Below are positions 1 through 8,600 of a stretch of DNA of 64,000 nt, in pieces; position 1 is the stretch's first letter, and every line of letters starts with the position of its first letter. The translations under genes were made by a program, and so were the position numbers. The notes under the pieces are model-generated. The model had not been told where the DNA came from, did not search any database, and worked only from the letters and a program-made list of their open reading frames with translations. This stretch comes from Oscillospiraceae bacterium. Lineage in GTDB: Bacteria; Bacillota; Clostridia; Saccharofermentanales; Saccharofermentanaceae. The stretch is taken from the NCBI GenBank assembly GCA_902787975.1, contig CADAIP010000010.1:89926-153925 (forward strand), given 5' to 3'.

Positions 1-264
1 TTCTTTGCCAAGGCGCGCTTCATATAAACCGCTTGCTTCGGTGCCTGAAAGACACTTTGAAAGAAGCGGATAGAAATCGTAATTCGAGAATGCTTTCTGC
101 GCAAGAAGGATCCTGCATCCGGTGTGTGACATAACCGAAGAGAGCACCTCAGCGTTGTGCAGAAGTTTCTTCTCATCGATAACATAACAAGGTGTTTTCA
201 AAGCCTTGATACCGTCACCGTTTATAACATTTTCGATCCCGAAAAAGATCTCGTTCATGGCCAT
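1..264 (-). CDS. nspC: Carboxynorspermidine decarboxylase, N-terminal part (cut by window edge)
   Basis: PLP-dependent decarboxylase of the alanine-racemase fold that converts carboxynorspermidine or carboxyspermidine to norspermidine or spermidine, the last step of the aspartate-semialdehyde polyamine route. Only the first 88 codons are present. The reading frame contains TPCYVIDEKKLLHNAEVL, a LLAQKAFS segment holding the PLP lysine, and SGLYEARLG, all typical of NspC. The ATG overlaps the stop of the upstream dehydrogenase gene as TGATG, which indicates translational coupling. An alternative in-frame ATG lies two codons later. It is the fifth gene of the speA operon. The family is clear; which polyamine it makes here is inference. 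Confidence 0.88.
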   Translation of the reverse strand, partial: MAMNEIFFGIENVINGDGIKALKTPCYVIDEKKLLHNAEVLSSVMSHTGCRILLAQKAFSNYDFYPLLSKCLSGTEASGLYEARLGKE

Positions 265-1523
265 CATTCAACCAGTACGGGTGCGTGAGATTCGCGCTTG
301 GGAAGGCCGTACTTATCGAGTGCTTCGATGAACGGATCGGGATCGAATTCTTCTACTGTGTGAACGCCCTTCTCTGTCCATTTGCCAGTGAGGAGCATCA
401 TGGCACCGCACATTGCAGGAACGCCTGTTGTATAGCTGATCGCCTGGCTCTCGACTTCCTTGTAGCACTCCTGGTGATCGCAAACATTGTAGATGTAATA
501 AGTCTTGTCCTGTCCGTCCTTCTTGCCTGTGAAGATGCAGCCGATATTTGTCTTTCCGTGTGTGCGGGGGCCGAGGCTTGCAGGGTCAGGGAGAAGCGCC
601 TTCAGGAACTTGATCGGGACAATCTCGTGGCCTTCAAAGTTGATCGGTGTTGTTGAGAGCATGCCGACGTTTTCGAGACACTTCATATGTGTAAGATAGC
701 TCTGGCCGAAAGTCATGAAGAAGCGGATACGCTTAACTTCAGGGATGTTTACGGCGAGAGACTCAAGCTCTTCGTGGTGGAGAAGATACATGTCCTTCAT
801 GCCGACGGAATCAAAATCGTATTCTCTCTTGATGCTCATCGCAGGGATCTCTACCCACTTGCCGTTTTCGATGTAGCTGCCCGGAGCGGATACTTCGCGG
901 AGATTGACTTCAGGGTTGAAGTTTGTAGCGAAAGCATAGCCGTGGTCGCCGCCGTTGCAGTCTAAGATATCGATGGTGTCGATAGTATCGAACTCATGCT
1001 TTTTAGCGTATGCGCAGTAAGCCTGTGTAACGCCGGGATCGAAGCCGCAGCCAAGAAGCGCAGTAAGACCTGCCTGCTCGAACTTCTCTTTATATGCCCA
1101 CTGCCAGCTGTAATCGAAGTAAGCAGAAAATCCCTTTTCTTCGCATCTCTTCTCGTAGATCTTGCGCCACTCCGGATCATCTGTATCCTCAGGCTCATAG
1201 TTTGCAGTATCCATGTAGTTAACGCCGCAGATGAGGCATGCATCCATGATGGTAAGATCCTGGTAAGGAAGCGCGATGTTCATTACGAGATCAGGCTTGT
1301 ATGAGTTGATAAGGTTAACAAGTTCGTCTACTTTGTCAGCATCTACCTGCGCAGTCGTAACTACAGTCTTTGTCTTGCCCTTCAATGCTTCTGCAAGCGC
1401 GTCGCACTTTGACTTGGTACGGCTTGCGATGCAAAGCTCCGTGAAAACGTCATCTGCCTGACAGCATTTTCTGATCGCAACATTTGCAACTCCGCCACAT
1501 CCGATTACTAATACTCTGCTCAT
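264..1523 (-). CDS. Carboxynorspermidine/carboxyspermidine dehydrogenase (saccharopine dehydrogenase family)
   Basis: Condenses L-aspartate semialdehyde with a diamine (putrescine or diaminopropane) using NADPH to give a carboxylated triamine, the substrate of NspC. The 419-aa protein opens with a Rossmann motif, VLVIGCGGVANVAIRK, and has the saccharopine-dehydrogenase-like body (GFDPGVTQAYCAYA, ILDCNGGDHG), matching the usual length of about 400 aa. It lies 15 nt after speB and is coupled to nspC by a TGATG overlap, so dehydrogenase and decarboxylase are co-translated. Recent work places related enzymes in spermidine synthesis from putrescine or from agmatine. The neighbouring agmatinase makes either substrate possible here. 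The family is secure; substrate is inferred. Confidence 0.87.
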   Translation of the reverse strand: MSRVLVIGCGGVANVAIRKCCQADDVFTELCIASRTKSKCDALAEALKGKTKTVVTTAQVDADKVDELVNLINSYKPDLVMNIALPYQDLTIMDACLICGVNYMDTANYEPEDTDDPEWRKIYEKRCEEKGFSAYFDYSWQWAYKEKFEQAGLTALLGCGFDPGVTQAYCAYAKKHEFDTIDTIDILDCNGGDHGYAFATNFNPEVNLREVSAPGSYIENGKWVEIPAMSIKREYDFDSVGMKDMYLLHHEELESLAVNIPEVKRIRFFMTFGQSYLTHMKCLENVGMLSTTPINFEGHEIVPIKFLKALLPDPASLGPRTHGKTNIGCIFTGKKDGQDKTYYIYNVCDHQECYKEVESQAISYTTGVPAMCGAMMLLTGKWTEKGVHTVEEFDPDPFIEALDKYGLPKRESHAPVLVE

Positions 1524-1538
1524 TTATCGTTCTCCTTT

Positions 1539-2393
1539 TTATGTATTTATGGAAAGGATCAATTCCCTTAAAACCTTGCATGCCACAGCGGTCGAAGCGC
1601 CACTGATGTCGAGCATGGGCGCGAGTTCGTTCAAATCCGCGCCGACTATGTTCGTCTTGCTTACTTCAAGGATCGCATTAAGCAGTTCCTTGAAGTTCAC
1701 GCCGCCTGCTTCGGGTGTTCCGGTGCCGCAGAAAACGGACGGATCGAGGCAGTCCAGATCGATCGTGAAATAGACTGGAAGATTATCTGACTTAAGTTCG
1801 GTGGCGAGTTCTGTAAGACCGTCGAAATCAAACTTGTGCATGTCCGTGTGCTCGTCTGCAAAACGAAATTCCTCGCGGTCACCACTCCTGATGCAGAACT
1901 GGTGGATCCTGCCGTCGCCGACAAGCTCATAGCATCTTCTGATGACGCACGCGTGGCTTAATTTAGCGCCGAGATAATCGTCTCTCAGATCCGCATGCGC
2001 ATCAAAATGGATGATGTGCATTTTCGGATACTTCTCGAAAACAGCTTTTACCGCTGCAAAAGTAACAAGATGTTCTCCTCCGAGCATGATGGGCAGCTTG
2101 CCGTCATTTACGATCTTACGAGCCTGCTCTTCAATGTCCTTAAGCGCATCTTCAGGAGAGCCGAAGCAGAGCTCCAGGTCGCCGCAGTCGAAGACATTAA
2201 GATCTGTCAGGTCCTTGTCCTGATAAGGGCTGTAAGTCTCTATTCCAAAGCTCTCGTGACGGATGGCGGAACTTCCGAATCTCGCGCCCGGCCTGAAGCT
2301 CGTCGTGGAATCAAAAGGCGCGCCGAACAGGACGATCTTCGATTCTTCGTAATCGCTGTCGCAGCCAATAAATGTCTCTACATTTTTGTTCAC
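1539..2393 (-). CDS. speB: Agmatinase / agmatine-type ureohydrolase
   Basis: Mn-dependent ureohydrolase that splits agmatine (or aminopropylagmatine) into a polyamine and urea. The 284-aa protein has all arginase-fold metal-ligand blocks: GGEHLVTF near residue 105, HFDAHADLRDDY near 130, and TIDLDCLDPS near 212, followed by the conserved GADLNELAP. Its start ATG overlaps the speE stop codon by four bases (ATGA), so it is translationally coupled to speE. With SpeA upstream it completes arginine to agmatine to putrescine. Because a carboxynorspermidine pathway lies downstream, the enzyme might instead act on an aminopropylated agmatine. Sequence alone does not decide this. Confidence 0.9.
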   Translation of the reverse strand: MNKNVETFIGCDSDYEESKIVLFGAPFDSTTSFRPGARFGSSAIRHESFGIETYSPYQDKDLTDLNVFDCGDLELCFGSPEDALKDIEEQARKIVNDGKLPIMLGGEHLVTFAAVKAVFEKYPKMHIIHFDAHADLRDDYLGAKLSHACVIRRCYELVGDGRIHQFCIRSGDREEFRFADEHTDMHKFDFDGLTELATELKSDNLPVYFTIDLDCLDPSVFCGTGTPEAGGVNFKELLNAILEVSKTNIVGADLNELAPMLDISGASTAVACKVLRELILSINT

Positions 2394-3244
2394 GCTTCCA
2401 CCTCCATCAGCATTTTCTCAAGGTAAGCCGGCAGATAGAACGAGCCTATGTGCAGCTTTGTCGTATAGTACTTCGTGCTCAGATGCAGGCTCTTCCAGCG
2501 CTCCTCATCGAAGTCGTTGATCGGGTGATACTTCTTGCTCGCAAAACCGAAAAGCCAGTAGCCTGCAGCGTATGTCGGGATATGCGCCTGATACACACGG
2601 CTGATCGGGAACGTGTTTACGATCCTCTTGTGGCTTCTCTGCATCGCTTCAGCGTCGTGCTTATAGAACGGGCTTCCCTGCTGGTTGACCATAATGCCGT
2701 CGCTTCTTAACGCGTTATAGCAGATGCCGTAAAACTCTCTCGTGAAGTAACCTTCGGAAGGTCCGAACGGATCGTTGGAGTCAACGATGATGAGGTCGTA
2801 CTCGTCCGTCGAACGTCTTATGAATCTAAGCGCGTTATCAAAATAAATATGCACGCGTGAATCGTCCAGCTTACATGCGTTCTCGGGAAGGTATGTGCGG
2901 CATGCTTCGATAACCTGCGGATCCATCTCAACCAGGTCGATGCGCTTAACGCTCTCGTATCTTGTGAGCTCCTTAACAACGCCGCCGTCACCCGCGCCGA
3001 TAACGAGAATGTCCTGGACATTGGGATGAACGGACATCGGGATGTGCGTGATCATCTCGTTGTAAATGAATTCATCGCGCTCTGTCAGCATTACGTCTCC
3101 GTCGAGTGCCAGAACCTTGCCGAATTCCGGCGTGTCGAAAATATCGATCTGCTGATAATCGCTCTTGCTTGAATAAAGATGCCTTGTGACACGCAGACTG
3201 TGTCTTACGTCAGGTGCATGATATTCGCTGAACCACAAATTCAA
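2390..3244 (-). CDS. speE: Polyamine aminopropyltransferase (spermidine synthase)
   Basis: Transfers an aminopropyl group from decarboxylated S-adenosylmethionine to a polyamine acceptor. The 284-aa protein has the SpeE signatures DILVIGAGDGGVVKEL, the acidic strand end RIDLVEMDP, and an active-site block DSNDPFGPSEGYF, where the common form is DSTDP. Length is normal. It sits 13 nt after speA and overlaps speB by four bases. No S-adenosylmethionine decarboxylase (speD) is in this window, so the donor must come from a gene elsewhere or the enzyme makes a different product from the neighbouring carboxynorspermidine branch, for example spermine-type or aminopropylagmatine products. The family is certain; the acceptor is open. 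Confidence 0.9.
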   Translation of the reverse strand: MNLWFSEYHAPDVRHSLRVTRHLYSSKSDYQQIDIFDTPEFGKVLALDGDVMLTERDEFIYNEMITHIPMSVHPNVQDILVIGAGDGGVVKELTRYESVKRIDLVEMDPQVIEACRTYLPENACKLDDSRVHIYFDNALRFIRRSTDEYDLIIVDSNDPFGPSEGYFTREFYGICYNALRSDGIMVNQQGSPFYKHDAEAMQRSHKRIVNTFPISRVYQAHIPTYAAGYWLFGFASKKYHPINDFDEERWKSLHLSTKYYTTKLHIGSFYLPAYLEKMLMEVEA

Positions 3245-3257
3245 AGCCCATTCCTCC

Positions 3258-4712
3258 TTATACCAAAACGTTAATGTTATTAATATCCGGATCTTCCGAA
3301 CCTGTCATGGAACATCCCTTCGCCTTTGCGTACTGGATGTAATTGATTATATCTTCAGTGATCCTCTCACCAGGTGCAAGGATCGGGATTCCCGGCGGGT
3401 AGCACATAACGAACTCGCTGCAGACAAAGCCCGAACTCTCGTTGATCGGAATACTCTTCTTCTGTGAATAGAAAGCTTCCTGGGGACTGCAGACAACTTC
3501 GGGATCGATGTATTCCTGACTCAAAAGTCCGTCCGGATCTTTCTTGTATCTTCTCTTGATCTCAGCCAGTGCGCTGACGAGTCTTTCGAGCTCCTGCATT
3601 CTGTCGCCGATCGAGAGATATGCGAGGATATTTCCGATGTCGCCGAACTCGATCTGGATGTCGTATTCATCTCTTAAGATGTCATAAACTTCGATGCCAG
3701 CAAGGCCGATGTCTCTTGTATGTACACTGAGTTTTGTAGGGTCAAAATCGAAAATCGAATCGCCGTTGATAAGCTCCCTGCCGTAAGCATAATAACCTCC
3801 GACAGCATTGATCTCTTCTCTGGCATACTCAGCCATCTCGACGACTTTGCGGAAAACTTCCTTACCGCGGAGTGCCAGATTTCTTCTGCTGATATCAAGG
3901 CTCGACATGAGAAGATAGCTGCCTGACGTTGTCTGCGTAAGGTTTATGATCTGTCTTACGTGTCTCTCGCTTACGTTTTCGCCGATGAGCAAAAGGCTTG
4001 ACTGCGTAAGGCTTCCGCCGCTCTTATGCATTGAGACCGCAGCCATGTCGGCACCTGCCTTCATTGCGGAAACAGGCATGTTATCACCGAAATAAAAGTG
4101 CGTTCCGTGAGCTTCGTCTGCGAGGCAGAGCATGCCCGCTTCGTGAGCCATCTTTACGATCGCGCGTATATCGCTGCAGATACCGTAATAAGTCGGGTTG
4201 TTGACCAGTACTGCAACCGCATCGGGATTCTCTTCAATGGCCTTCTTGACCTGGTCGCGGCTCATGCCGAGAGAGATACCCAGACGGCAGTCAACTTCCG
4301 GATTAACATATACCGGGATCGCGCCGCAAAGGACAAGGGAATTGATAACGCTTCTATGCACATTTCTCGGCAGGATGATCTTATCGCCGTGCTTACAGCA
4401 TGACAGCACCATGCTCTGTACAGAGCTCGTCGTACCGCCAACCATAAGGAACGCATGGCTTGCGCCAAACGCATCTGCAGCAAGGATCTCAGCTTCGCGG
4501 ATAACCGATATCGGATGACAAAGGTTATCCAAAGGCTTCATGCTGTTAACGTCGACGCCTACGCACTTCTCACCAAGAAACGCCGTAAGCTCCGGGTTGC
4601 CCTTACCATGCTTATGTCCCGGCACGTCGAAAGGAACAACGCGCATTTCACGAAATCTCTCAAGCGCCTCATAGATCGGGGCACGTGTCTGATCAATTTC
4701 AGGTCTTTCCAT
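3258..4712 (-). CDS. speA: Arginine decarboxylase (Orn/Lys/Arg decarboxylase, aspartate aminotransferase fold)
   Basis: PLP enzyme of the SpeA/Cad family, probably making agmatine from arginine because agmatinase is two genes downstream; lysine or ornithine specificity cannot be excluded. The 484-aa protein matches the short Bacillus-type SpeA. Visible blocks are FDVPGHKHGKG near residue 32, the PLP-phosphate region MVGGTTSS, LADEAHGTHFYF, and the PLP lysine in AAVSMHKSGGSL. I chose the ATG at 4712 because GAGGTGG precedes it. A longer in-frame start at 4754 would read through an intrinsic terminator hairpin and is unlikely. It is the first gene of the polyamine operon, directly behind a structured leader. 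Confidence 0.88.
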   Translation of the reverse strand: MERPEIDQTRAPIYEALERFREMRVVPFDVPGHKHGKGNPELTAFLGEKCVGVDVNSMKPLDNLCHPISVIREAEILAADAFGASHAFLMVGGTTSSVQSMVLSCCKHGDKIILPRNVHRSVINSLVLCGAIPVYVNPEVDCRLGISLGMSRDQVKKAIEENPDAVAVLVNNPTYYGICSDIRAIVKMAHEAGMLCLADEAHGTHFYFGDNMPVSAMKAGADMAAVSMHKSGGSLTQSSLLLIGENVSERHVRQIINLTQTTSGSYLLMSSLDISRRNLALRGKEVFRKVVEMAEYAREEINAVGGYYAYGRELINGDSIFDFDPTKLSVHTRDIGLAGIEVYDILRDEYDIQIEFGDIGNILAYLSIGDRMQELERLVSALAEIKRRYKKDPDGLLSQEYIDPEVVCSPQEAFYSQKKSIPINESSGFVCSEFVMCYPPGIPILAPGERITEDIINYIQYAKAKGCSMTGSEDPDINNINVLV

Positions 4713-4725
4713 AGTCCACCTCAAA

Positions 4726-4761
4726 CAAAAAACGCAAGCTGTGTAATTACACAACTTGCGT
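4726..4761 (-). terminator. Intrinsic terminator in the speA leader
   Basis: On the minus strand a 13-bp near-perfect stem (ACGCAAGTTGTGT with ACACAGCTTGCGT) around an AATT loop is followed by six T. It ends about 15 nt before the speA start and its 3' side runs toward the speA ribosome binding site. The position suggests either the 3' end of a stand-alone RNA or a premature terminator controlling speA. Confidence 0.85.
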
Positions 4762-5086
4762 CCGATTTACAATATTACCTTCGTTTATCCCCATACAGGT
4801 GTCCTTGGGCACCGGCATGAAGAATATCAGGCAGAGTCTATATAGCAATACTACTTTTACTACTCTTATTGACCATTTCACAAGTTTGCGTAAGTCACGC
4901 ATTCGGTTATAAAGTAACCAACTTATAAAACTGAGCTTTTAACTCAATCAATAGATCGGAATTCCGATCATCGGCAGTGGACCCGGCTGTCCGTATGGCC
5001 TTAACTCCATCATGGAGTGGTCCGTAAAATCACCTAAGACTCTGATTAACTTCGTCTATGCTTGATATTTTATGTCTCCATAAAAC
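4727..5086 (-). ncRNA. Structured leader / non-coding RNA upstream of speA
   Basis: A roughly 360-nt gene-free transcript is predicted between a consensus promoter and an intrinsic terminator. Reading the minus strand, it has many compact hairpins: ACTCCATGATGGAGT, GGACAGCCGGGTCC, GATCGGAATTCCGATC, GAGTTAAAAGCTC, GGTTACTTTATAACC, GCGTGACTTACGC, and a GGTGCCCAAGGACACC stem near the 3' end. No long ORF is plausible. I do not recognise a T-box, SAM, lysine, ykkC, c-di-GMP or guanidine riboswitch core, nor RNase P, tmRNA, SRP or 6S. The length and Clostridia context are compatible with families such as the raiA motif, but I could not confirm this. It may regulate the polyamine operon through the terminator or act in trans. 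Confidence 0.65.
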
Positions 5087-5092
5087 TCGGTC

Positions 5093-5121
5093 ATTATACA
5101 AGGTGTGGCTATAAACGTCAA
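5093..5121 (-). promoter_or_regulatory. Sigma-A promoter of the speA leader RNA
   Basis: On the minus strand TTGACG (complement of 5116-5121) is separated by exactly 17 nt from TATAAT (complement of 5093-5098). This is nearly a perfect housekeeping promoter and predicts transcription from about 5086 into the structured leader. Confidence 0.85.
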
Positions 5122-5202
5122 TAAATTCGGGGCTTTCTCAACGATTTTTGTGTGCGGGCGGCATTACGCACGGCTTCACTTCGGCATCAGACCATATGCC
5201 GC

Positions 5203-5407
5203 TTTTTCTCATTTTCAGGGCGAAAATTGCACAAAAACGCCAATTTATGCAATTTTTGGACACTTTTGAGCAAAAGCTGCATACGGGGTTTGGGGTATGT
5301 CTTCGAAAACAGATTGTCTGTAATTGTTTCTCATTTTTCAGGGCAACAATTACAGAAAAACGCTGATTTCTGTAATTGTCGGCCGTTTTTTGATCAAACA
5401 ATTACAG
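5203..5407. repeat. Alternating palindromic repeats (REP-like) with covarying arms
   Basis: Two diverged units of about 80 nt follow each other. The second has four alternating arms: CTGTAATTG at 5318, CAATTACAG at 5347, CTGTAATTG at 5370 and CAATTACAG at 5399. Each arm can pair with either neighbour. The first unit has the same layout with AATTGCA and TGCAATT arms around an almost identical aaaacgc spacer. The change from GC to AT pairs in both arms keeps pairing. The block lies in a gene-free stretch between the leader promoter and the tRNA. Confidence 0.7.
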
Positions 5408-5431
5408 ATGAGACTTTAAGCACGGCCTCTC

Positions 5432-5516
5432 TGACGCCAATTAAAAAGCCTTTCTCAACTAGTTGCGCGAAAATTCTGGCTCTTGACGCCAATTAAAATG
5501 GCTTTTGCAACTAGTT
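5432..5516. repeat. Direct repeat pair of about 33 bp
   Basis: TGACGCCAATTAAAA followed by a GCCTTT/GGCTTT variant and CAACTAGTT occurs at 5432-5465 and again at 5484-5516. The second copy doubles as the 3' arm and T-tract of the terminator after tRNA-Arg, so the pair may be a duplicated terminator end. Confidence 0.65.
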
Positions 5517-5560
5517 AATTTGCCGAAGGCAAATTACTGTCCGTACGTTGCAAAAGCCAT
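5489..5560 (-). terminator. Terminator after tRNA-Arg
   Basis: On the minus strand a 14-bp arm ATGGCTTTTGCAAC (complement of 5547-5560) pairs with its complement at 5498-5511. Nested inside is a second stem with a C(TTCG)G tetraloop, AATTTGCCTTCGGCAAATT. The outer stem is followed by TTTTAATT. It should end the mfd/tRNA-Arg transcript. Confidence 0.8.
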
Positions 5561-5567
5561 ATTACAT

Positions 5568-5642
5568 TGGCGCTCCAAGCAGGAATTGAACCCGCATCTG
5601 CGGTACCGGAAACCGCCATTCTATCCATTAGACTATTGGAGC
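5568..5642 (-). tRNA. tRNA-Arg (anticodon CCG)
   Basis: The minus strand folds as a complete cloverleaf: acceptor GCTCCAA with TTGGAGC, anticodon stem GCGGT/ACCGC around loop TTCCGGT (anticodon CCG, reading CGG), and T arm GCGGGTTCAATTCCTGC. The CCA end is encoded. It lies 16 nt downstream of mfd on the same strand and is followed by a strong terminator. Confidence 0.93.
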
Positions 5643-5658
5643 ATTCAAACTCTGAGTA

Positions 5659-8600
5659 TTATACCTTATCAGATTCGGGCTTGTCTTCAGGTGTCCGGTT
5701 CTCATCAAGGATCCGGAGAAGGCCGATGATCTCAGTTACCGTCTTGTCCTGTTTTACGGAAGACGGCTTGAAAAGCATGTAGGGCATGCTTCCTGTCGCG
5801 TTGATCGTTACTCTAGCGCCATAGAAATGATCTCTCATCAAAGCACCCAGCGCCTGCATGTCTATCTGAAGGTTCGGGTTGAGATAAAGCCTTACGCCGG
5901 CGTTCTTTATGGATGCTTTGGTAAAGCCCAACGTGCCTGCAAGAGATCTCATGAGAGAGACACCCGAGAGGATATAGACTTCTGAAGGTGCATCGCCGTA
6001 ACGGTCGGTGACTTCGTCGATAAAGTCGCTGTAAGATTCGAAGCTTGAGATGTCGCCGATACGCCTGTAGCAGCTCATCCTGGCCGCCTCATCCTGGATG
6101 TAGGAAGAAGGAATGTATGCGTCATAATCGACTTCAACCGTAAAGCCTTTTTCGGAGCTCTCTGAATGGCCAGTAAGCACATCAGTATCAAGAACTTCGT
6201 CTTTGCCGGACTTGAGAAGCCGGACTTCCTCATCAAGAAGTCTGCAGTAGAGCTCATAACCGATGACGTCCATCTGGCCGTGCTGCTCGGCGCCCAAAAG
6301 GCTGCCTGCGCCTCTTACCTCAAGGTCACGCATGGCAATCCTGACACCTGAACCGAGTTCGGTGAATTCACGGAGGGCATTGAGTCTTTTCGAGGCTTCC
6401 TCGTTAAGGGGAGCGTCGGCATTATATGTGATGTAAGCATATGCCTGTCTGTCTGAACGGCCGACACGGCCCTTGATCTGGTAGAGCTGCGAAAGGCCGA
6501 AGCGGTCGGCGTTCTCGACGATCAGGGTGTTTACGTTCGGCATGTCGACGCCGTTTTCGATGATGGTCGTGCAGACGAGGATGTCGTACTTGCCTTCGAC
6601 GAAGTCTGTGACTACTGCCTCAAGGCCGTTTTCGGGCATCTGGCCGTGTGCATAAGTGACGCGCACGCCGGGCATCGCTTTCGCGAGGTTGTCGGCAACC
6701 TTATCAATGTCTGATGTCCTGTTGTAAAGATAGAAGATCTGGCCGCCTCTTGCGATCTCACGCATGCACGCCTGGACGATGATCTGCTCGTCGTAGCCAA
6801 GCACGTATGTCTGTACCGCGCGTCTGTTGAAAGGCGCTTCCTCAAGGACAGAGATGTCCCTGATGCCTGAAAGCGACATGTGGAGCGTTCTCGGGATAGG
6901 AGTTGCTGACAGAGAAAGCACGTCGACGTCGGTTTTCATGGACTTGATCTTCTCTTTGTGGTTGACGCCGAATCTCTGTTCCTCGTCGATTACGAGAAGG
7001 CCCAGATGCGGCGGTTTTACGTCATTTGAAAGCGCCCTGTGGGTGCCGATGATGATGTCGATCTTGCCGCTCTCGATATCAATGAGATTCTGCTTTATCT
7101 GCGCCTGTGAGACGAATCTTGAGAGCATGCAGACGTTTACCGGGAAGTCCTTTAATCTGCGGGATAAGTTCTCGTAGTGCTGCTGCGCAAGGAGTGTCGT
7201 CGGCGCGAGCATAATTACCTGTCTGCCGTTCATGACCGCCTTGAACATTGCCCTGAATGCGACTTCCGTCTTGCCGAATCCGACGTCTCCGCAAAGGAGT
7301 CTGTCCATCGGTCTCTCGGATTCCATGTCTGTCTTTATCTCATGTGCCGCGCGGAGCTGATCGTCAGTCTCAACGAACGGGAATTTGGCTTCGAAAAGTT
7401 TCTGCTGCTCATCGTCAGGCGCGCACGCAAAGCCCTTGTTTACGCTTCTTGCGGCATAGATCTTCAAAAGGTCGTATGCAACTTTCTTGATCGCATCCCT
7501 TGCGCGCGATACTGACTTCTTCCACTCGTCGCCGCCAAGCCTTGAGAGCTTCGGTTCTTTCTCGCCCGGGCCGACATATTTCTGAAGCGAATCCAGATTC
7601 TCAGGAAGGATATAAAGCGTCTCACCCTTTGCATAAGTCAGCTTCAGGTAGTCCTTGCGGATCTCGCCGACCCTCATGTTGACGAGGCCTTCATATCGGC
7701 CGACACCGTGCTTGTCGTGAACTACGTAGTCGCCCGGATTGATCTCGCTGAAGAACTGGATCCTGTTGCCGCCCTTCTTCTTTTCGGGGCGCTTCTGCTC
7801 AGTTCCATATAACTCCTGCTCGCCCAGGATAGTGATTCCCAGAAGCGGATAGTTAAAGCCCGCCGGGAGCGGTGCATCGATTATCTCTGTGAAGCAGTCG
7901 TATTCAGCCAGACGTTCCTTAAGCTGCTCCCAGCGCCTTCCGTGGTGGGCAACAAGATAAACGTTCTTATTCTCCTTGAGGAGTGCGGAAAGTTCCTGTG
8001 CACGGCCCGAAAAGTTATCTGCCGGGAAGCCTGAAACCGTATGAAGCACTCCGCCCGGCAAACCATTGCCGGAAGACTGGAACATGGACAATGTAACAAT
8101 GTTATCCAGGCCGTCCAATGCCCTCATGAGCTTCGAAATGTTCACCATGGCAGACGGAGCACACGTCGGCGCGATACCTATCTCAAAAGAGTCGCGGCAG
8201 CGTTGCACATATTCGCCCGCATAAGCGTTCATGCGCGCATCGATGTCGACCATCTCGTCGGCAAAGAAGACAACGTCGCTGCCGTTCACGTAATTTATTA
8301 TGGTCTGATAGTCCTTTAGGATGATCCCAAGCCATCTTGCGATGCCCGAAGGCTCGATTCCGTTGCTGATCTTCTCAGCGTCGCCCGTTGCCGTTCTGGA
8401 CAAAAGCTCTGCCGCACGCCTTACTTCCCTCGTCGCCGTGTTCATCTTGGCGAGGTCTTCCTGCACGCGCTCCTTAATGAGCGATGCTATCTCATCGCGC
8501 TTATCTTCAGGGAAAGCATATGCGGATGCAGGGACTGCGGCAGTCTCTTCGAGCTGGCCCGTCGATCTCTGCGTCTCCCTGTCGAATGTCTTTATCTGGT

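Noticed and set aside
4727..5086. RNase P, tmRNA, SRP or 6S RNA as identity of the speA leader
   Set aside because: The conserved cores (GAGGAAAGTCC, tRNA-like end, GGAAG/AGCAGC, central bubble) are not visible.
5138..5496. Short ORFs (72-114 aa) on both strands in the palindromic repeat region
   Set aside because: They arise from the repeats themselves, are mutually overlapping and have no translation signals.
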